A stretch of DNA of 64,000 nucleotides, from the NCBI GenBank assembly GCA_035559595.1, contig DATMBF010000008.1, positions 62,001-126,000 on the forward strand, read 5' to 3'. Under the pieces are notes generated by a model. The model was not told the DNA's origin, searched no databases, and saw nothing but the letters and a program-made list of their open reading frames with translations. This document shows positions 34,986 through 43,120 of the stretch, in pieces. The position numbers and the translations under genes are program-made. Source of the stretch: DATMBF01 sp035559595. Lineage in GTDB: Bacteria; Bacteroidota; Ignavibacteria; UBA10030. The stretch's first letter is position 1, and each line of letters starts with the position of its first letter.

Positions 34986-35063
34986 CAGCAGTTTACCGAT
35001 ACCCGTTTGTGGATTCCATGGTGCTGAGAGCGTAGTATCATACGTTCTGATCCTGCTTCCCGT

Positions 35064-35103
35064 CGTCCGACACTTCGAGCATGAGGTGTCGGACGTTTTG
35101 TTT
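35064..35103 (+). terminator. Rho-independent terminator of the DUF5916 gene
   Basis: CGTCCGACAC (35064-35073) pairs perfectly with GTGTCGGACG (35086-35095) over a 12-base loop, then TTTTGTTT. It is 79 bases after the DUF5916 stop and just before the DUF983 gene. Confidence 0.9.
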
Positions 35104-35132
35104 CCCAGTCGAATTTGTTCTATCTTTTTCCG

Positions 35133-35486
35133 ATGAATTCCTCTCTTCTTTGGAAAGCTGTATGTCGGGGATTGTCTCGCCGATGTCCCCAATGCGGCAA
35201 AGGAAAACTCTACGGCGACAGTTGGTATAGGATGCAGCCTCGATGCATTGAATGCGGCTGCGAATTCGCATCGCGTGAAGGCGACCTCTGGGCATTTTTC
35301 TATGGCTCGACCGCACTCATCACCGGTTTCTTCATCTTTCTTCTTGTCTTTACCAACCTCGCCTATCGTCTTGACGCCCAAATTCTTGCTGGACTCCTGA
35401 ATGTCTCTGCGCTGATCATTACCCTTCCATCCCGAAAAGGAATGGCCATTGCTCTCGATTGGTTCCTCGAGAGTCGTCTGAAGTAA
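35133..35486 (+). CDS. DUF983 zinc-ribbon membrane protein
   Basis: A 117-residue protein with the DUF983 layout: an N-terminal zinc ribbon (RRCPQCGKGKLYG, then CIECGCEF) followed by two transmembrane segments (about residues 52-75 and 80-98). The ATG at 35133 is preferred; a frame start at 35115 adds six residues without clear merit. The family is widespread and of unknown function, sometimes near cytochrome oxidase genes, but no such neighbours occur here. Confidence 0.88.
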   Translation: MNSSLLWKAVCRGLSRRCPQCGKGKLYGDSWYRMQPRCIECGCEFASREGDLWAFFYGSTALITGFFIFLLVFTNLAYRLDAQILAGLLNVSALIITLPSRKGMAIALDWFLESRLK

Positions 35487-35561
35487 ACGCTCTCGGTTTC
35501 TTGCAAACATTCATTATTTCGATTACCTTTCCGCGAGATCCACCCAAAGCCCGGAGGTTCC

Positions 35562-37262
35562 ATGAAGCCCTTCTTCTTCGTATTGTTTCTCGGTCTCACA
35601 ACGACCCTGACTTCCCAACCCCGATTTTCAGTCAGCTATCTCAAGGACGGTCCTTTCGATGGTCGATTACTCGTGATGATCTCGACGGATTCGACAAGGG
35701 AGCCAAGGTTCCAGATCAACGATGGGCCTACAACTCAGCAGACATACGGAATGAATGTCGAAGCATGGAAGCCCGGTCAGGCCGTCATCGTTGATGATAG
35801 AGCATTCGGTTATCCGATACGAAAGCTTTCTGATCTTTCCGCTGGCGAGTACTGGGTCCAGGGGTTGCTCCATAAGTACGAGACCTTTCGCCGCTCGGAC
35901 GGGCATACCGTGAAACTGCCGATGGATCGAGGAGAAGGGCAGCAGTGGAATCGAGCTCCGGGGAATATTTACAGCAAGCCGATGAAAGTGCGGATCAATC
36001 AAAAGAATCGTACGCCGATCACAATCATCCTTGATCAAGAGATTCCGCCGATCGAACCGCCCAAAGATTCGAAATACATCAAGCACGTGAAGATCAAAAG
36101 TGAACTGTTATCGAAGTTCTGGGGGAGGGATATGTATCTCGGCGCGAATATTCTCCTGCCGCACGGTTGGGAGGAGCATCCGAATGCGAAATATCCTTTG
36201 GCCGTGTTCCATGGACACTTTTCTCCGACGTTTGGTGGTTTCCGCGAAGAACCGCCTGACACGACCCTCAAACCTGATTACAGTGAGCGGTTTCGCATTC
36301 ACGGATATAATCGGATTCAACAGGAGTATGCTTATAAGCTCTACAAAGACTGGACGAGTCCGGACTTTCCACGCTTCATCGTCATGGAGGTACAGCATGC
36401 GAATCCGTATTACGACGATTCGTACGCAGTGAACTCACAGAATCTTGGTCCATATGGCGACGCGATTATGTATGAATTGATTCCACACGTGGAGAAGACG
36501 TTTCGTGGAATAGGAGAGGGATGGGCCAGATTCACCTATGGTGGGTCGACAGGTGGGTGGGAGGCGTTAGCGGTCCAAGTGTTGTATCCCGATGAGTTCA
36601 ACGGAGCCTGGGCGGCATGTCCCGACCCGATCGATTTTCGTGCCTATACGTTGGTGAATGTCTATGAAGATGAGAATGCGTACTCTGTCGGCGCGCCATG
36701 GAAGAAGACGCCACGCGCAGGGAAGAGGAACTACAAGAATGAAGTGACGGCAACGTTGCAGGAGATGAATTATTTCGAACTGGCGCTGGGTGACAAGAGC
36801 CGCTCAGGACAGCAATGGGATATCTGGGAAGCCGTCTATTCGCCTGTGGGGAAGGATGGATATCCTCAGCCAATCTGGGATAAGCTCACAGGCAAGATCG
36901 ACAAGAAGGTGGCAGAATATTGGCGCGAACATTACGATCTCACCCACATCATCAAACGCGATTGGGCAAAATTAGGTCCAAAGTTGCGCGGGAAAATTCA
37001 TTTGTATGTCGGTGAAATGGACAACTACTATCTGAACAATGCGGTTCGGTTGGCTGAAGGGGTGTTAAGAGAGTTAAAGGATCCACCGGCAGATGCCGAA
37101 GTGGATTACGAATGTCTGGCCGAGCATTGCTGGAATGGAGATCACTCGAATCCTATCTGGATTTCGCGGCTGATGTATGTGCAACTTCATGCACCGAAGA
37201 TGATGGAAAGGATTCGGAAGACGGCTCCGGCAGGTGCAGATACGACGAGCTGGAAGTATTAG
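35562..37262 (+). CDS. Secreted alpha/beta-hydrolase esterase
   Basis: A 566-residue protein with a signal peptide (MKPFFFVLFLGLTTTLTS) and a GGAGG site before the ATG. An N-terminal beta-rich region (about 1-180) is followed by an esterase-D-like alpha/beta-hydrolase domain (YLGANILLPHGWEEHPNAKY). The nucleophile elbow GGSTGGWEAL has Ser near residue 328. A likely acid lies in the GEMDNYYLNN segment near residue 485, and a likely His in AEHCWNGDHSN near 525. It should hydrolyse an ester on the outside of the cytoplasmic membrane; the substrate is unknown. It stands alone, facing the cytochrome gene. Confidence 0.85.
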   Translation: MKPFFFVLFLGLTTTLTSQPRFSVSYLKDGPFDGRLLVMISTDSTREPRFQINDGPTTQQTYGMNVEAWKPGQAVIVDDRAFGYPIRKLSDLSAGEYWVQGLLHKYETFRRSDGHTVKLPMDRGEGQQWNRAPGNIYSKPMKVRINQKNRTPITIILDQEIPPIEPPKDSKYIKHVKIKSELLSKFWGRDMYLGANILLPHGWEEHPNAKYPLAVFHGHFSPTFGGFREEPPDTTLKPDYSERFRIHGYNRIQQEYAYKLYKDWTSPDFPRFIVMEVQHANPYYDDSYAVNSQNLGPYGDAIMYELIPHVEKTFRGIGEGWARFTYGGSTGGWEALAVQVLYPDEFNGAWAACPDPIDFRAYTLVNVYEDENAYSVGAPWKKTPRAGKRNYKNEVTATLQEMNYFELALGDKSRSGQQWDIWEAVYSPVGKDGYPQPIWDKLTGKIDKKVAEYWREHYDLTHIIKRDWAKLGPKLRGKIHLYVGEMDNYYLNNAVRLAEGVLRELKDPPADAEVDYECLAEHCWNGDHSNPIWISRLMYVQLHAPKMMERIRKTAPAGADTTSWKY

Positions 37263-37432
37263 GGGAGTGATCCTGCGATTTGGATGGGCGGCTCGTCCAT
37301 TGCTAAAAAGTGTCGTTGTGTCCTTCTCCAAGAGTATGAAAGATGGAGCCCACCACTCGTTGAGACATCGAAGGTGGACTCCATCCACGAACCTCTTGTG
37401 CCGCCGCGACAGGAGTGATTCCGTCGTAAGTA

Positions 37433-37888
37433 TTATCCTCCGCCTCTCCTGATCATTCCCGGTAGACTCGTGGCCGGCTTTGTATCACCACGGTGGCAGG
37501 TGGTGCAGTTGACTGTGGCGTCTTTATCTTCTGTTATAGTCTTCAGCGTTTCGTTGAGTTCTCGGGTCATTCCTGCCATTCTTCGCGCAATCTGCTTGTG
37601 TTTGTTCTCATCGCTCTCCCACTTTCCTTCAACATGACAATAGTCGCAGCTCACACCTAACGCTTGGGTGTACGCTCCTTCCATTATGCGCAGAACTCTT
37701 CCCGCGGGCGCCCCCTTAAAGAGTTGGATGTTCTTCCAAACTTGCTCTGCCGGCTGATTCTCCTTTCCCTTGATCAACTCTTCGAGTTGCACGATATGCT
37801 TGTTCCTCTCCCGTTGCTGAGGCGGGTTTTGTGTTTGTGCACCTGACTGTAGAAGCATCAAAGCCACAATGACGAAGCTGATGCCCAT
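37433..37888 (-). CDS. Small diheme c-type cytochrome (reaction-centre cytochrome-like)
   Basis: A 151-residue exported protein (signal MGISFVIVALMLLQSGAQ; AGGAGGAG site before the ATG). It has two CXXCH haem-binding sites, VSCDYCH near residue 80 and CTTCHRG near residue 128. The MEGAYTQALGVSCDYCHVEG context resembles the photosynthetic reaction-centre cytochrome subunit family, which has many members in non-phototrophic Bacteroidota and Acidobacteria. No phototrophy genes are in the window. It is probably a soluble periplasmic electron carrier with unknown partners. Confidence 0.88.
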   Translation of the reverse strand: MGISFVIVALMLLQSGAQTQNPPQQRERNKHIVQLEELIKGKENQPAEQVWKNIQLFKGAPAGRVLRIMEGAYTQALGVSCDYCHVEGKWESDENKHKQIARRMAGMTRELNETLKTITEDKDATVNCTTCHRGDTKPATSLPGMIRRGGG

Positions 37889-38062
37889 ACTCTCCTCCTG
37901 TTTGTTGTTAGGTTTCCTTCTTGACGCGGAATTGAATGTTTAGACGGGAATGCGAGCAGTTAGTTGCCTCTTCCGGTAACAAAATCGTTCGAAAAGCCTT
38001 ACCGTAATTCATTGTAAATCAATAAATTAACGCACGCCGAAAGATTTTGTTTGGCATAATGA

Positions 38063-38779
38063 TATTGCCTTGAAAAGGTTCTGTTCGACCTGGAGGGATC
38101 TTATCGAGACCCGGATCTGTATTGTATTCTTTTTTTCGGTGCTCCGTCAACCTCTGAGCCCTGGGGTTGGCGATTCGAAGGGCACCACCTTTCGATCAAC
38201 TTTTCATCGATTTCGAATGAGCTCACGGCTGCGACACCATCGTTTTATGGGGCAAATCCCGCTCACGTCACGCACGGCCCGAAGAAGGGTCTGCGCGTGC
38301 TAAAGGCGGAGGAGGAGCTTGGACGCGAGCTATTCATGAGTCTCGATGCTGCCCAGTGGGGCAAGGCGCTGATCTCGACCCGTGCCCCGTCGGATATTAT
38401 CACCGCTACTGATGAGCGTGTAGATATTGGCAAGCCCGATGGACTTCCTGTTGCGGAAATGTCCGTGGAGCAGAAAGCTCTCCTTCTGCGGCTCGTCGAA
38501 GAATTTGTTAATAATGTTCGACTCGAAATTGCCGATTCTTACATGCGGAAATTTGGCCAACAGGGTATTGAAAAGATCCACTTCGCGTGGGCCGGTTCTG
38601 CCGAACCAAGGAAGGGCCATTACTACCGCATTCATGGGCCAAGCCTGCTTATCGAATATGACAACACTCAAAACGACGCCAATCACATTCACTCCGTCTG
38701 GCGCGACCTGGAGAACGATTTCGGGATAGACTTCCTTAAGCGCCATTATCAGGAAAGTGATCGCCACCGTCGTGAATGA
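38063..38779 (+). pseudogene. DUF3500 gene missing its 5' part
   Basis: The frame is open only from 38063 (after a TGA at 38060) and has no good start codon. It reads DLEGSYRDPDLYCILFFGAP, then PWGWRFEGHHLSINFS, SFYGANPAHVTHGPKKGL, a long helical part and the C-terminal HFAWAGSAEPRKGHYYRIHG followed by SLLIEYDNTQNDANHIHSVW. This matches the C-terminal two thirds of DUF3500 proteins; the first 100 or so residues are absent. A GTG at 38297 could start a 160-residue product, but it would cut through the conserved core. I therefore call it a truncated gene. Its stop overlaps a possible start of the serine hydrolase. Confidence 0.7.
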
Positions 38780-38853
38780 CGCCGACGTACAGGAACCTAA
38801 AAGGGATCTCGTCGTCTAAATCCGAAAATCCCTTGTTACCGTTGGAGGTCATC

Positions 38854-39894
38854 GTGTTCTGCTGCAAGCCCCGGATCTTTCTTCTCCTTTTTCTCTCAAC
38901 CGTCTCCTCATGTTTGTTATTCTCTCATCCGTTCGGAGATAATGACAAATATGCTATCGCGAGGATTTCATCGTATGTTGACAGCTTGGTCGCAGAAGAT
39001 GAATTCTCCGGAGTTGTCCTTGTTTCGAAGAAAGGCGAAGTTCTTTTCCAGAAGGCCTATGGCATGGCCATAAAAGAGACCAGTACTCCGAATCGAGTCG
39101 ATACCAAATTCAACCTGGGTTCCATCAACAAGGTCTTTACACAAATTGCGATTCACCAATTGGTGCGTCAGGGCAGAATGCAACTGACTGACCCGATCAA
39201 GAAATTCCTGCCCGACTACCCCAATCAAGAGGCAGCCGAAAACGTTACGATTCAACATCTCCTTACAATGACGTCCGGCATCGGTGACTTCTTTGGGGAC
39301 CGCTATCGAGCAACGCCAAAGGAATCGCTCCGCACCATTTCGGATTATCTTGCACTGTTCGCCGATAAGCCGCTCGAGTTCGAGCCAGGAAAAGGCAGCC
39401 GGTACTCAAACGGGGGTTATATCGTGTTGGGTGCAATCATCGAGGCAAGTACTGGTATTGATTACTATGAGTATGTACGAAAAAATGTTTTTCAGCCGGC
39501 GATGATGCGGGAGACAGACTGGTATTTCAAGAGCCAGAAGGTTGCGAACTTAGCGGCAGGTTACATGGGGACGAAAGGAAGGCGAGTGCGCAACGATGAA
39601 ACACGTCCGGAGCGTGGAAGCTCTGCAGGTGGCGGTTACTCGACGGCTGGCGATCTCTGGAAATTCACGAGGGCTTTGAAGGATGGGGTTCTGTATCATC
39701 CACGGGTTGAGAAAGATGGTGGATTAGGTACAGCAGGTGGTGCACCGGGAATTAATGCTGCATTGGAGTGGGATTCGCGCTCCGATATCCTTGTTGTCAT
39801 CCTCACGAACTACGATCCCCCCAGCGCTGAAAAACCGGCGCGAACGATCTTCCAATGGCTGGCGAAAGCGGAAGACGGAAAGAAAGATCCCTGA
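38854..39894 (+). CDS. Serine hydrolase of the class C beta-lactamase family
   Basis: A 346-residue protein from the GTG at 38854, which has GGAGG five bases before it. An ATG at 38776 overlaps the preceding stop but would put 26 residues before the export signal and has no ribosome site. After the signal (CCKPRIFLLLFLSTVSSC) come the SxxK motif SINK (Ser about residue 90), the YxN motif in GSRYSNGGY and a late GG-rich turn (GTAGGAPGIN). It belongs to the beta-lactamase/D-alanyl carboxypeptidase/esterase fold. Substrates are not predictable, and it need not confer resistance. It is convergent with the permease gene 15 bases away. Confidence 0.9.
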   Translation: MFCCKPRIFLLLFLSTVSSCLLFSHPFGDNDKYAIARISSYVDSLVAEDEFSGVVLVSKKGEVLFQKAYGMAIKETSTPNRVDTKFNLGSINKVFTQIAIHQLVRQGRMQLTDPIKKFLPDYPNQEAAENVTIQHLLTMTSGIGDFFGDRYRATPKESLRTISDYLALFADKPLEFEPGKGSRYSNGGYIVLGAIIEASTGIDYYEYVRKNVFQPAMMRETDWYFKSQKVANLAAGYMGTKGRRVRNDETRPERGSSAGGGYSTAGDLWKFTRALKDGVLYHPRVEKDGGLGTAGGAPGINAALEWDSRSDILVVILTNYDPPSAEKPARTIFQWLAKAEDGKKDP

Positions 39895-39908
39895 AGACGG
39901 GGGTGATG

Positions 39909-41447
39909 TTACGTGGGAGACTTGCTGCGTCTCGACCAAAAAAAGTAAACAGGTATGCCAATCAGCACGATAATGAGTCCGGGCCAGGTGTATTGAGGTT
40001 TGTAGAGAAGGAGGACGTAGTCGATGAAGAGCGCCGCAACAATATATAGTGCTGGGAGTACAGGGTAACCGAGAGCACGGTAAGGGCGCGGGGCATCAGG
40101 TTGCTTCTTTCGGAGGATGAAAACAGAGGCGATGGTAAGAACGTAGAAGATGAGCACGGCAAAGACGATGTAATCGAGTAATTGCCCGTATGTTCCGGAA
40201 ATACAAAGGAACGAGGTCCAGACCCCCTGCACGATCAACGAAGTTGAAGGAGTGTTATAAATCGGATGAAGATGTCCCACCCGCTGAAAGAACAATCCAT
40301 CCTTTGCCATTGCATAGTACACTCGAGCGCCAGACAGCAGTAGACCGTTAGCGCATCCGAATGTTGAAATCAGAATCGCAATGGCCATCAGCGTTTCGCC
40401 CGCCTGGCCGAACATGACCTGCATCACGGCCGTGCCCACTCGATCTTCTGCTGCGTGCTGGATGCCCCGACCGATCACCGTGTTCGCAGAAGCATCCCCC
40501 TCCAGCGGTAGCACACTCAGGTAAACAAAGTTCGATGCAATATACAGCAGAATGACAATTCCTGTTCCAAGTGCGAGGGAAAGAGGAAGATTGCGTTTAG
40601 GATCTTTGACTTCACCGGCTGTAAACGTTACGTTATTCCAAGCGTCGGAGGAAAAAAGAGATCCAACCTGTGCAATTGCCAGGATCGTCAGCGTCCCCAC
40701 GAGGACTGTTGGTCCTCCAATGCCCACTTGAACAGCATGTTGTGCGTTCGGTGACGCATTCCGCCAGAAATCCGAAAAATTCGCTACGAACGCCTCGGCA
40801 TTGGCTCCGAGGACAAGGCCGAGCCCAACGAGTCCAAGCAGGGCAGCGGTTTTGGTAATCGTAAAGATGTTTTGAACAAAGGCACCGACTTTGACCCCCA
40901 GGATGTTCACTGCAGTCAGCGTGGTCACAACGGCGATGGCAACAAGATTCTGAGTGTTGATGCCGATTTCCATGTTTCCCAACTCGAGAGTCCCGATCGA
41001 AATCCTTGGCACTCGGCCGATATGCCAGATCCAGTTTGTTGAGGAGACGTCAGGAAAGAAAATTCCAAGGAACTTAGCGAACCCCACCGAAACTGCTGCT
41101 GCTGTTCCCGTTTGAATCACAAGAAATAATGTCCATCCATAGAGAAATCCCCACAACGGACCCATTGCCTCGCGCAGATAGACATACTGGCCGCCCGCAC
41201 GGGGCATCATTGCCGCAAGCTCGCCATAGGTGAGAGCAGCAATGATTGTCAGGATGCCTGTGATGATCCACGCGCCAATGAAAAGGGCAGGGGAGTTAAC
41301 GACACGCGCGATGTCGGCCGAAACGATGAAGATTCCGGAGCCGATCATGCCGCCCATGACGATGGATGTTGCACTTGTGAGGCCAAGTCCTTGCACGAAG
41401 TGGCCTTCTTGGCGAGGTCGGTCAGTGTTCATCGTCTCAGCAATCAA
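39909..41447 (-). CDS. APC-family amino acid permease
   Basis: A 512-residue integral membrane protein with about twelve hydrophobic helices. The first conserved block GGMIGSGIFIVSADIAR and the AAMMPRAGGQYVYLREAMGP segment are typical of the amino acid-polyamine-organocation superfamily. NFVYLSVLPLEGDASANTVI and GALLSGARVYYA-like loops follow. It probably imports or exchanges amino acids by proton symport; specificity is open. It is the distal gene of a minus-strand run, but with 69 bases to the next gene it may be transcribed apart. Confidence 0.92.
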   Translation of the reverse strand: MIAETMNTDRPRQEGHFVQGLGLTSATSIVMGGMIGSGIFIVSADIARVVNSPALFIGAWIITGILTIIAALTYGELAAMMPRAGGQYVYLREAMGPLWGFLYGWTLFLVIQTGTAAAVSVGFAKFLGIFFPDVSSTNWIWHIGRVPRISIGTLELGNMEIGINTQNLVAIAVVTTLTAVNILGVKVGAFVQNIFTITKTAALLGLVGLGLVLGANAEAFVANFSDFWRNASPNAQHAVQVGIGGPTVLVGTLTILAIAQVGSLFSSDAWNNVTFTAGEVKDPKRNLPLSLALGTGIVILLYIASNFVYLSVLPLEGDASANTVIGRGIQHAAEDRVGTAVMQVMFGQAGETLMAIAILISTFGCANGLLLSGARVYYAMAKDGLFFQRVGHLHPIYNTPSTSLIVQGVWTSFLCISGTYGQLLDYIVFAVLIFYVLTIASVFILRKKQPDAPRPYRALGYPVLPALYIVAALFIDYVLLLYKPQYTWPGLIIVLIGIPVYFFWSRRSKSPT

Positions 41448-41516
41448 GCAGTGGTGAGCCGCAATGTTCGAACACTGGAATGTTGGGGTGATGGGGTGGG
41501 CACGAAGCGATTGCCA

Positions 41517-42140
41517 TCATTGTGATTGGGATGCGCTTATCGTGCGCTTCAGTGTGGAGAGGAGTTCTACTGCTTTTTTCCCCTCTTCGGGCGAGACGAG
41601 CTCTTTGTACTTTTCCAGTGATTCGATTGCCCGGGGATAGTTTTCCTGAAGGGCATGGACAAGTCCGAGATTGAAATAGACATTGGGGAATTCGGGTGCG
41701 ACTTCCAGAGCCATTTCATAATGTGCCGCTGCAAGCCGAAGGTCGCCCGCTTCGAAATAGAGATTGGCCAGATTGTAGTGAGATTCCGGGTGGCGTGGAT
41801 CAAGTTTAAGCGCCTGCGTGAAGCAGTCGAACGCTTTTGTCGTGCGACCTGCTCTGTGTTCAAGAATGCCAAGGTTGCAATAGGCATCTGCAGTGCTGTC
41901 GTCGGCTGAGATCGCTTTCCAATAGGCCTCAGCGGCGCGCTGGTCGTCCTTTTCGTCCAGAAGAAGGGCTTGCTCGAACGGAGAAAGGTTGGAGGGAAGC
42001 TGATAGACCCGCCCCATTGCCTGTGCAAAGAGGCTGAGTTGGTCTTTAGTCTCTTCTACAGACCCTTTCCGGCTTTTCTTGACTTTCTCGAAGTCGAGCT
42101 TCGCCGGCGGCTTGGGTACGAACTGAAGAATCTTCGTCAT
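41517..42140 (-). CDS. Cytosolic TPR-repeat protein next to ku
   Basis: A 207-residue protein without a signal peptide. Its charged N-terminal tail (residues 1-55) is followed by four TPR units (DAYCNLGILEHRAGRTTKAF; SHYNLANLYFEAGDLRLAAA; NVYFNLGLVHALQENYPRAI). It should act as a protein-protein adaptor. It follows ku by 84 bases in the same orientation, after ligD, so it may belong to the end-joining operon; whether it takes part in repair is unknown. Confidence 0.85.
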   Translation of the reverse strand: MTKILQFVPKPPAKLDFEKVKKSRKGSVEETKDQLSLFAQAMGRVYQLPSNLSPFEQALLLDEKDDQRAAEAYWKAISADDSTADAYCNLGILEHRAGRTTKAFDCFTQALKLDPRHPESHYNLANLYFEAGDLRLAAAHYEMALEVAPEFPNVYFNLGLVHALQENYPRAIESLEKYKELVSPEEGKKAVELLSTLKRTISASQSQ

Positions 42141-42224
42141 AGATTATTGTCGCGAACGCAATCCCGGGGTTGGAAAACTCGGCGTTCGGTCGAGGCTCAC
42201 GGTTGAGACTCGAACCTCGCAACC

Positions 42225-43079
42225 CTACCCCGTCTTCGTCCGTCTGAGCTTTGTCGTTTTTGCCTCTGCCACCTTTTTCTTTCCGGTAGCTTTCTCCATC
42301 GGCTTGCGATGGGACTTTGCCTGCTCAATGCTTTGTTTGAGGGCCGACATGATGTCAACCACAGGTTTGGGCTCCTCTTCAACCGTAACAACTTCTTTGC
42401 CTGCAACCTTGGCTTCGATCATCTCGACAAGGGCTTCGTGGTATGTATCGGTTAGCTCGAGCTTCTTGTATGAGGTGGACATCGAATCCACAAGATTACG
42501 TGCGAGCTTAAGCTGGTCTTTGTCAACTTTCTGCCCATCGACCTGAGGGACTTCGTTCATCTTGCGGATTTCTTTTGGATAGCGGAGCTTATAGAGAACC
42601 AGCCCGCCCTCCATCGGTCCGATGAGTACCACATCCTCACGATCTCGAAGAACAACTTTTCCAATACCTACCTTGCCAGTTTCCTTCAGTGTTTCACTCA
42701 GGAGTGAGTAGGCTTTTGCGGCGACAGGGCCGTCCGGTCCCGCGTAATACGGTGACTCATAGAGAAGAGGCGAGACCTCCTTTGCACTGATGAATCCTTC
42801 GATCTCGATAATCTTTGTGCTCTTGAGCTTGACCTTCTCGATATCCTCCTTTTCTACAATGACATACTGATCCGGCTCGTACTGATAACCCTTGACGACC
42901 TCCTCATTCGTCAGGATCTTCCCACATTTCTTGCACTTCTTTTCATATCCGACCGGACCATTGCATTCGCGATGGAGCTGGTTAAAGCTGATTTTTTGCT
43001 CCGTGTCGACAGCGTTATAGACCCGGACGGGAATCGTCACGAGCGAGAACCGAATATGGCCTTTCCAGATAGCTCGCAT
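42225..43079 (-). CDS. ku: Ku, DNA end-binding protein of bacterial NHEJ
   Basis: A 284-residue bacterial Ku. It starts RAIWKGHIRFSLVTIPVRVY and carries the core segment FNQLHRECNGPVGYEKKCKK, which includes Cys pairs, and the family block DREDVVLIGPMEGGLVLYKL. It ends in a lysine-rich tail, typical of the extension that binds DNA and recruits ligase D. It forms a homodimer ring on DNA ends. It lies directly downstream of ligD (about 40 bases between stop and start), the classic two-component NHEJ pair. Confidence 0.97.
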   Translation of the reverse strand: MRAIWKGHIRFSLVTIPVRVYNAVDTEQKISFNQLHRECNGPVGYEKKCKKCGKILTNEEVVKGYQYEPDQYVIVEKEDIEKVKLKSTKIIEIEGFISAKEVSPLLYESPYYAGPDGPVAAKAYSLLSETLKETGKVGIGKVVLRDREDVVLIGPMEGGLVLYKLRYPKEIRKMNEVPQVDGQKVDKDQLKLARNLVDSMSTSYKKLELTDTYHEALVEMIEAKVAGKEVVTVEEEPKPVVDIMSALKQSIEQAKSHRKPMEKATGKKKVAEAKTTKLRRTKTG

Positions 43080-43120
43080 AGGGCACCTCAGTTGTTATGA
43101 GTACACTCTCTTCCTTGTGG

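Noticed and set aside
37342..37385. An imperfect hairpin (GATGGAG...CTCCATC, one mismatch) between the esterase and cytochrome genes.
   Set aside because: No T run follows on either strand and the stem is interrupted; it was not strong enough to call a terminator.
42190..42224. A GGTTCGAG-like sequence on the minus strand that resembles a tRNA T arm.
   Set aside because: The flanking bases do not form a T stem and no acceptor, D or anticodon arm can be built around it.
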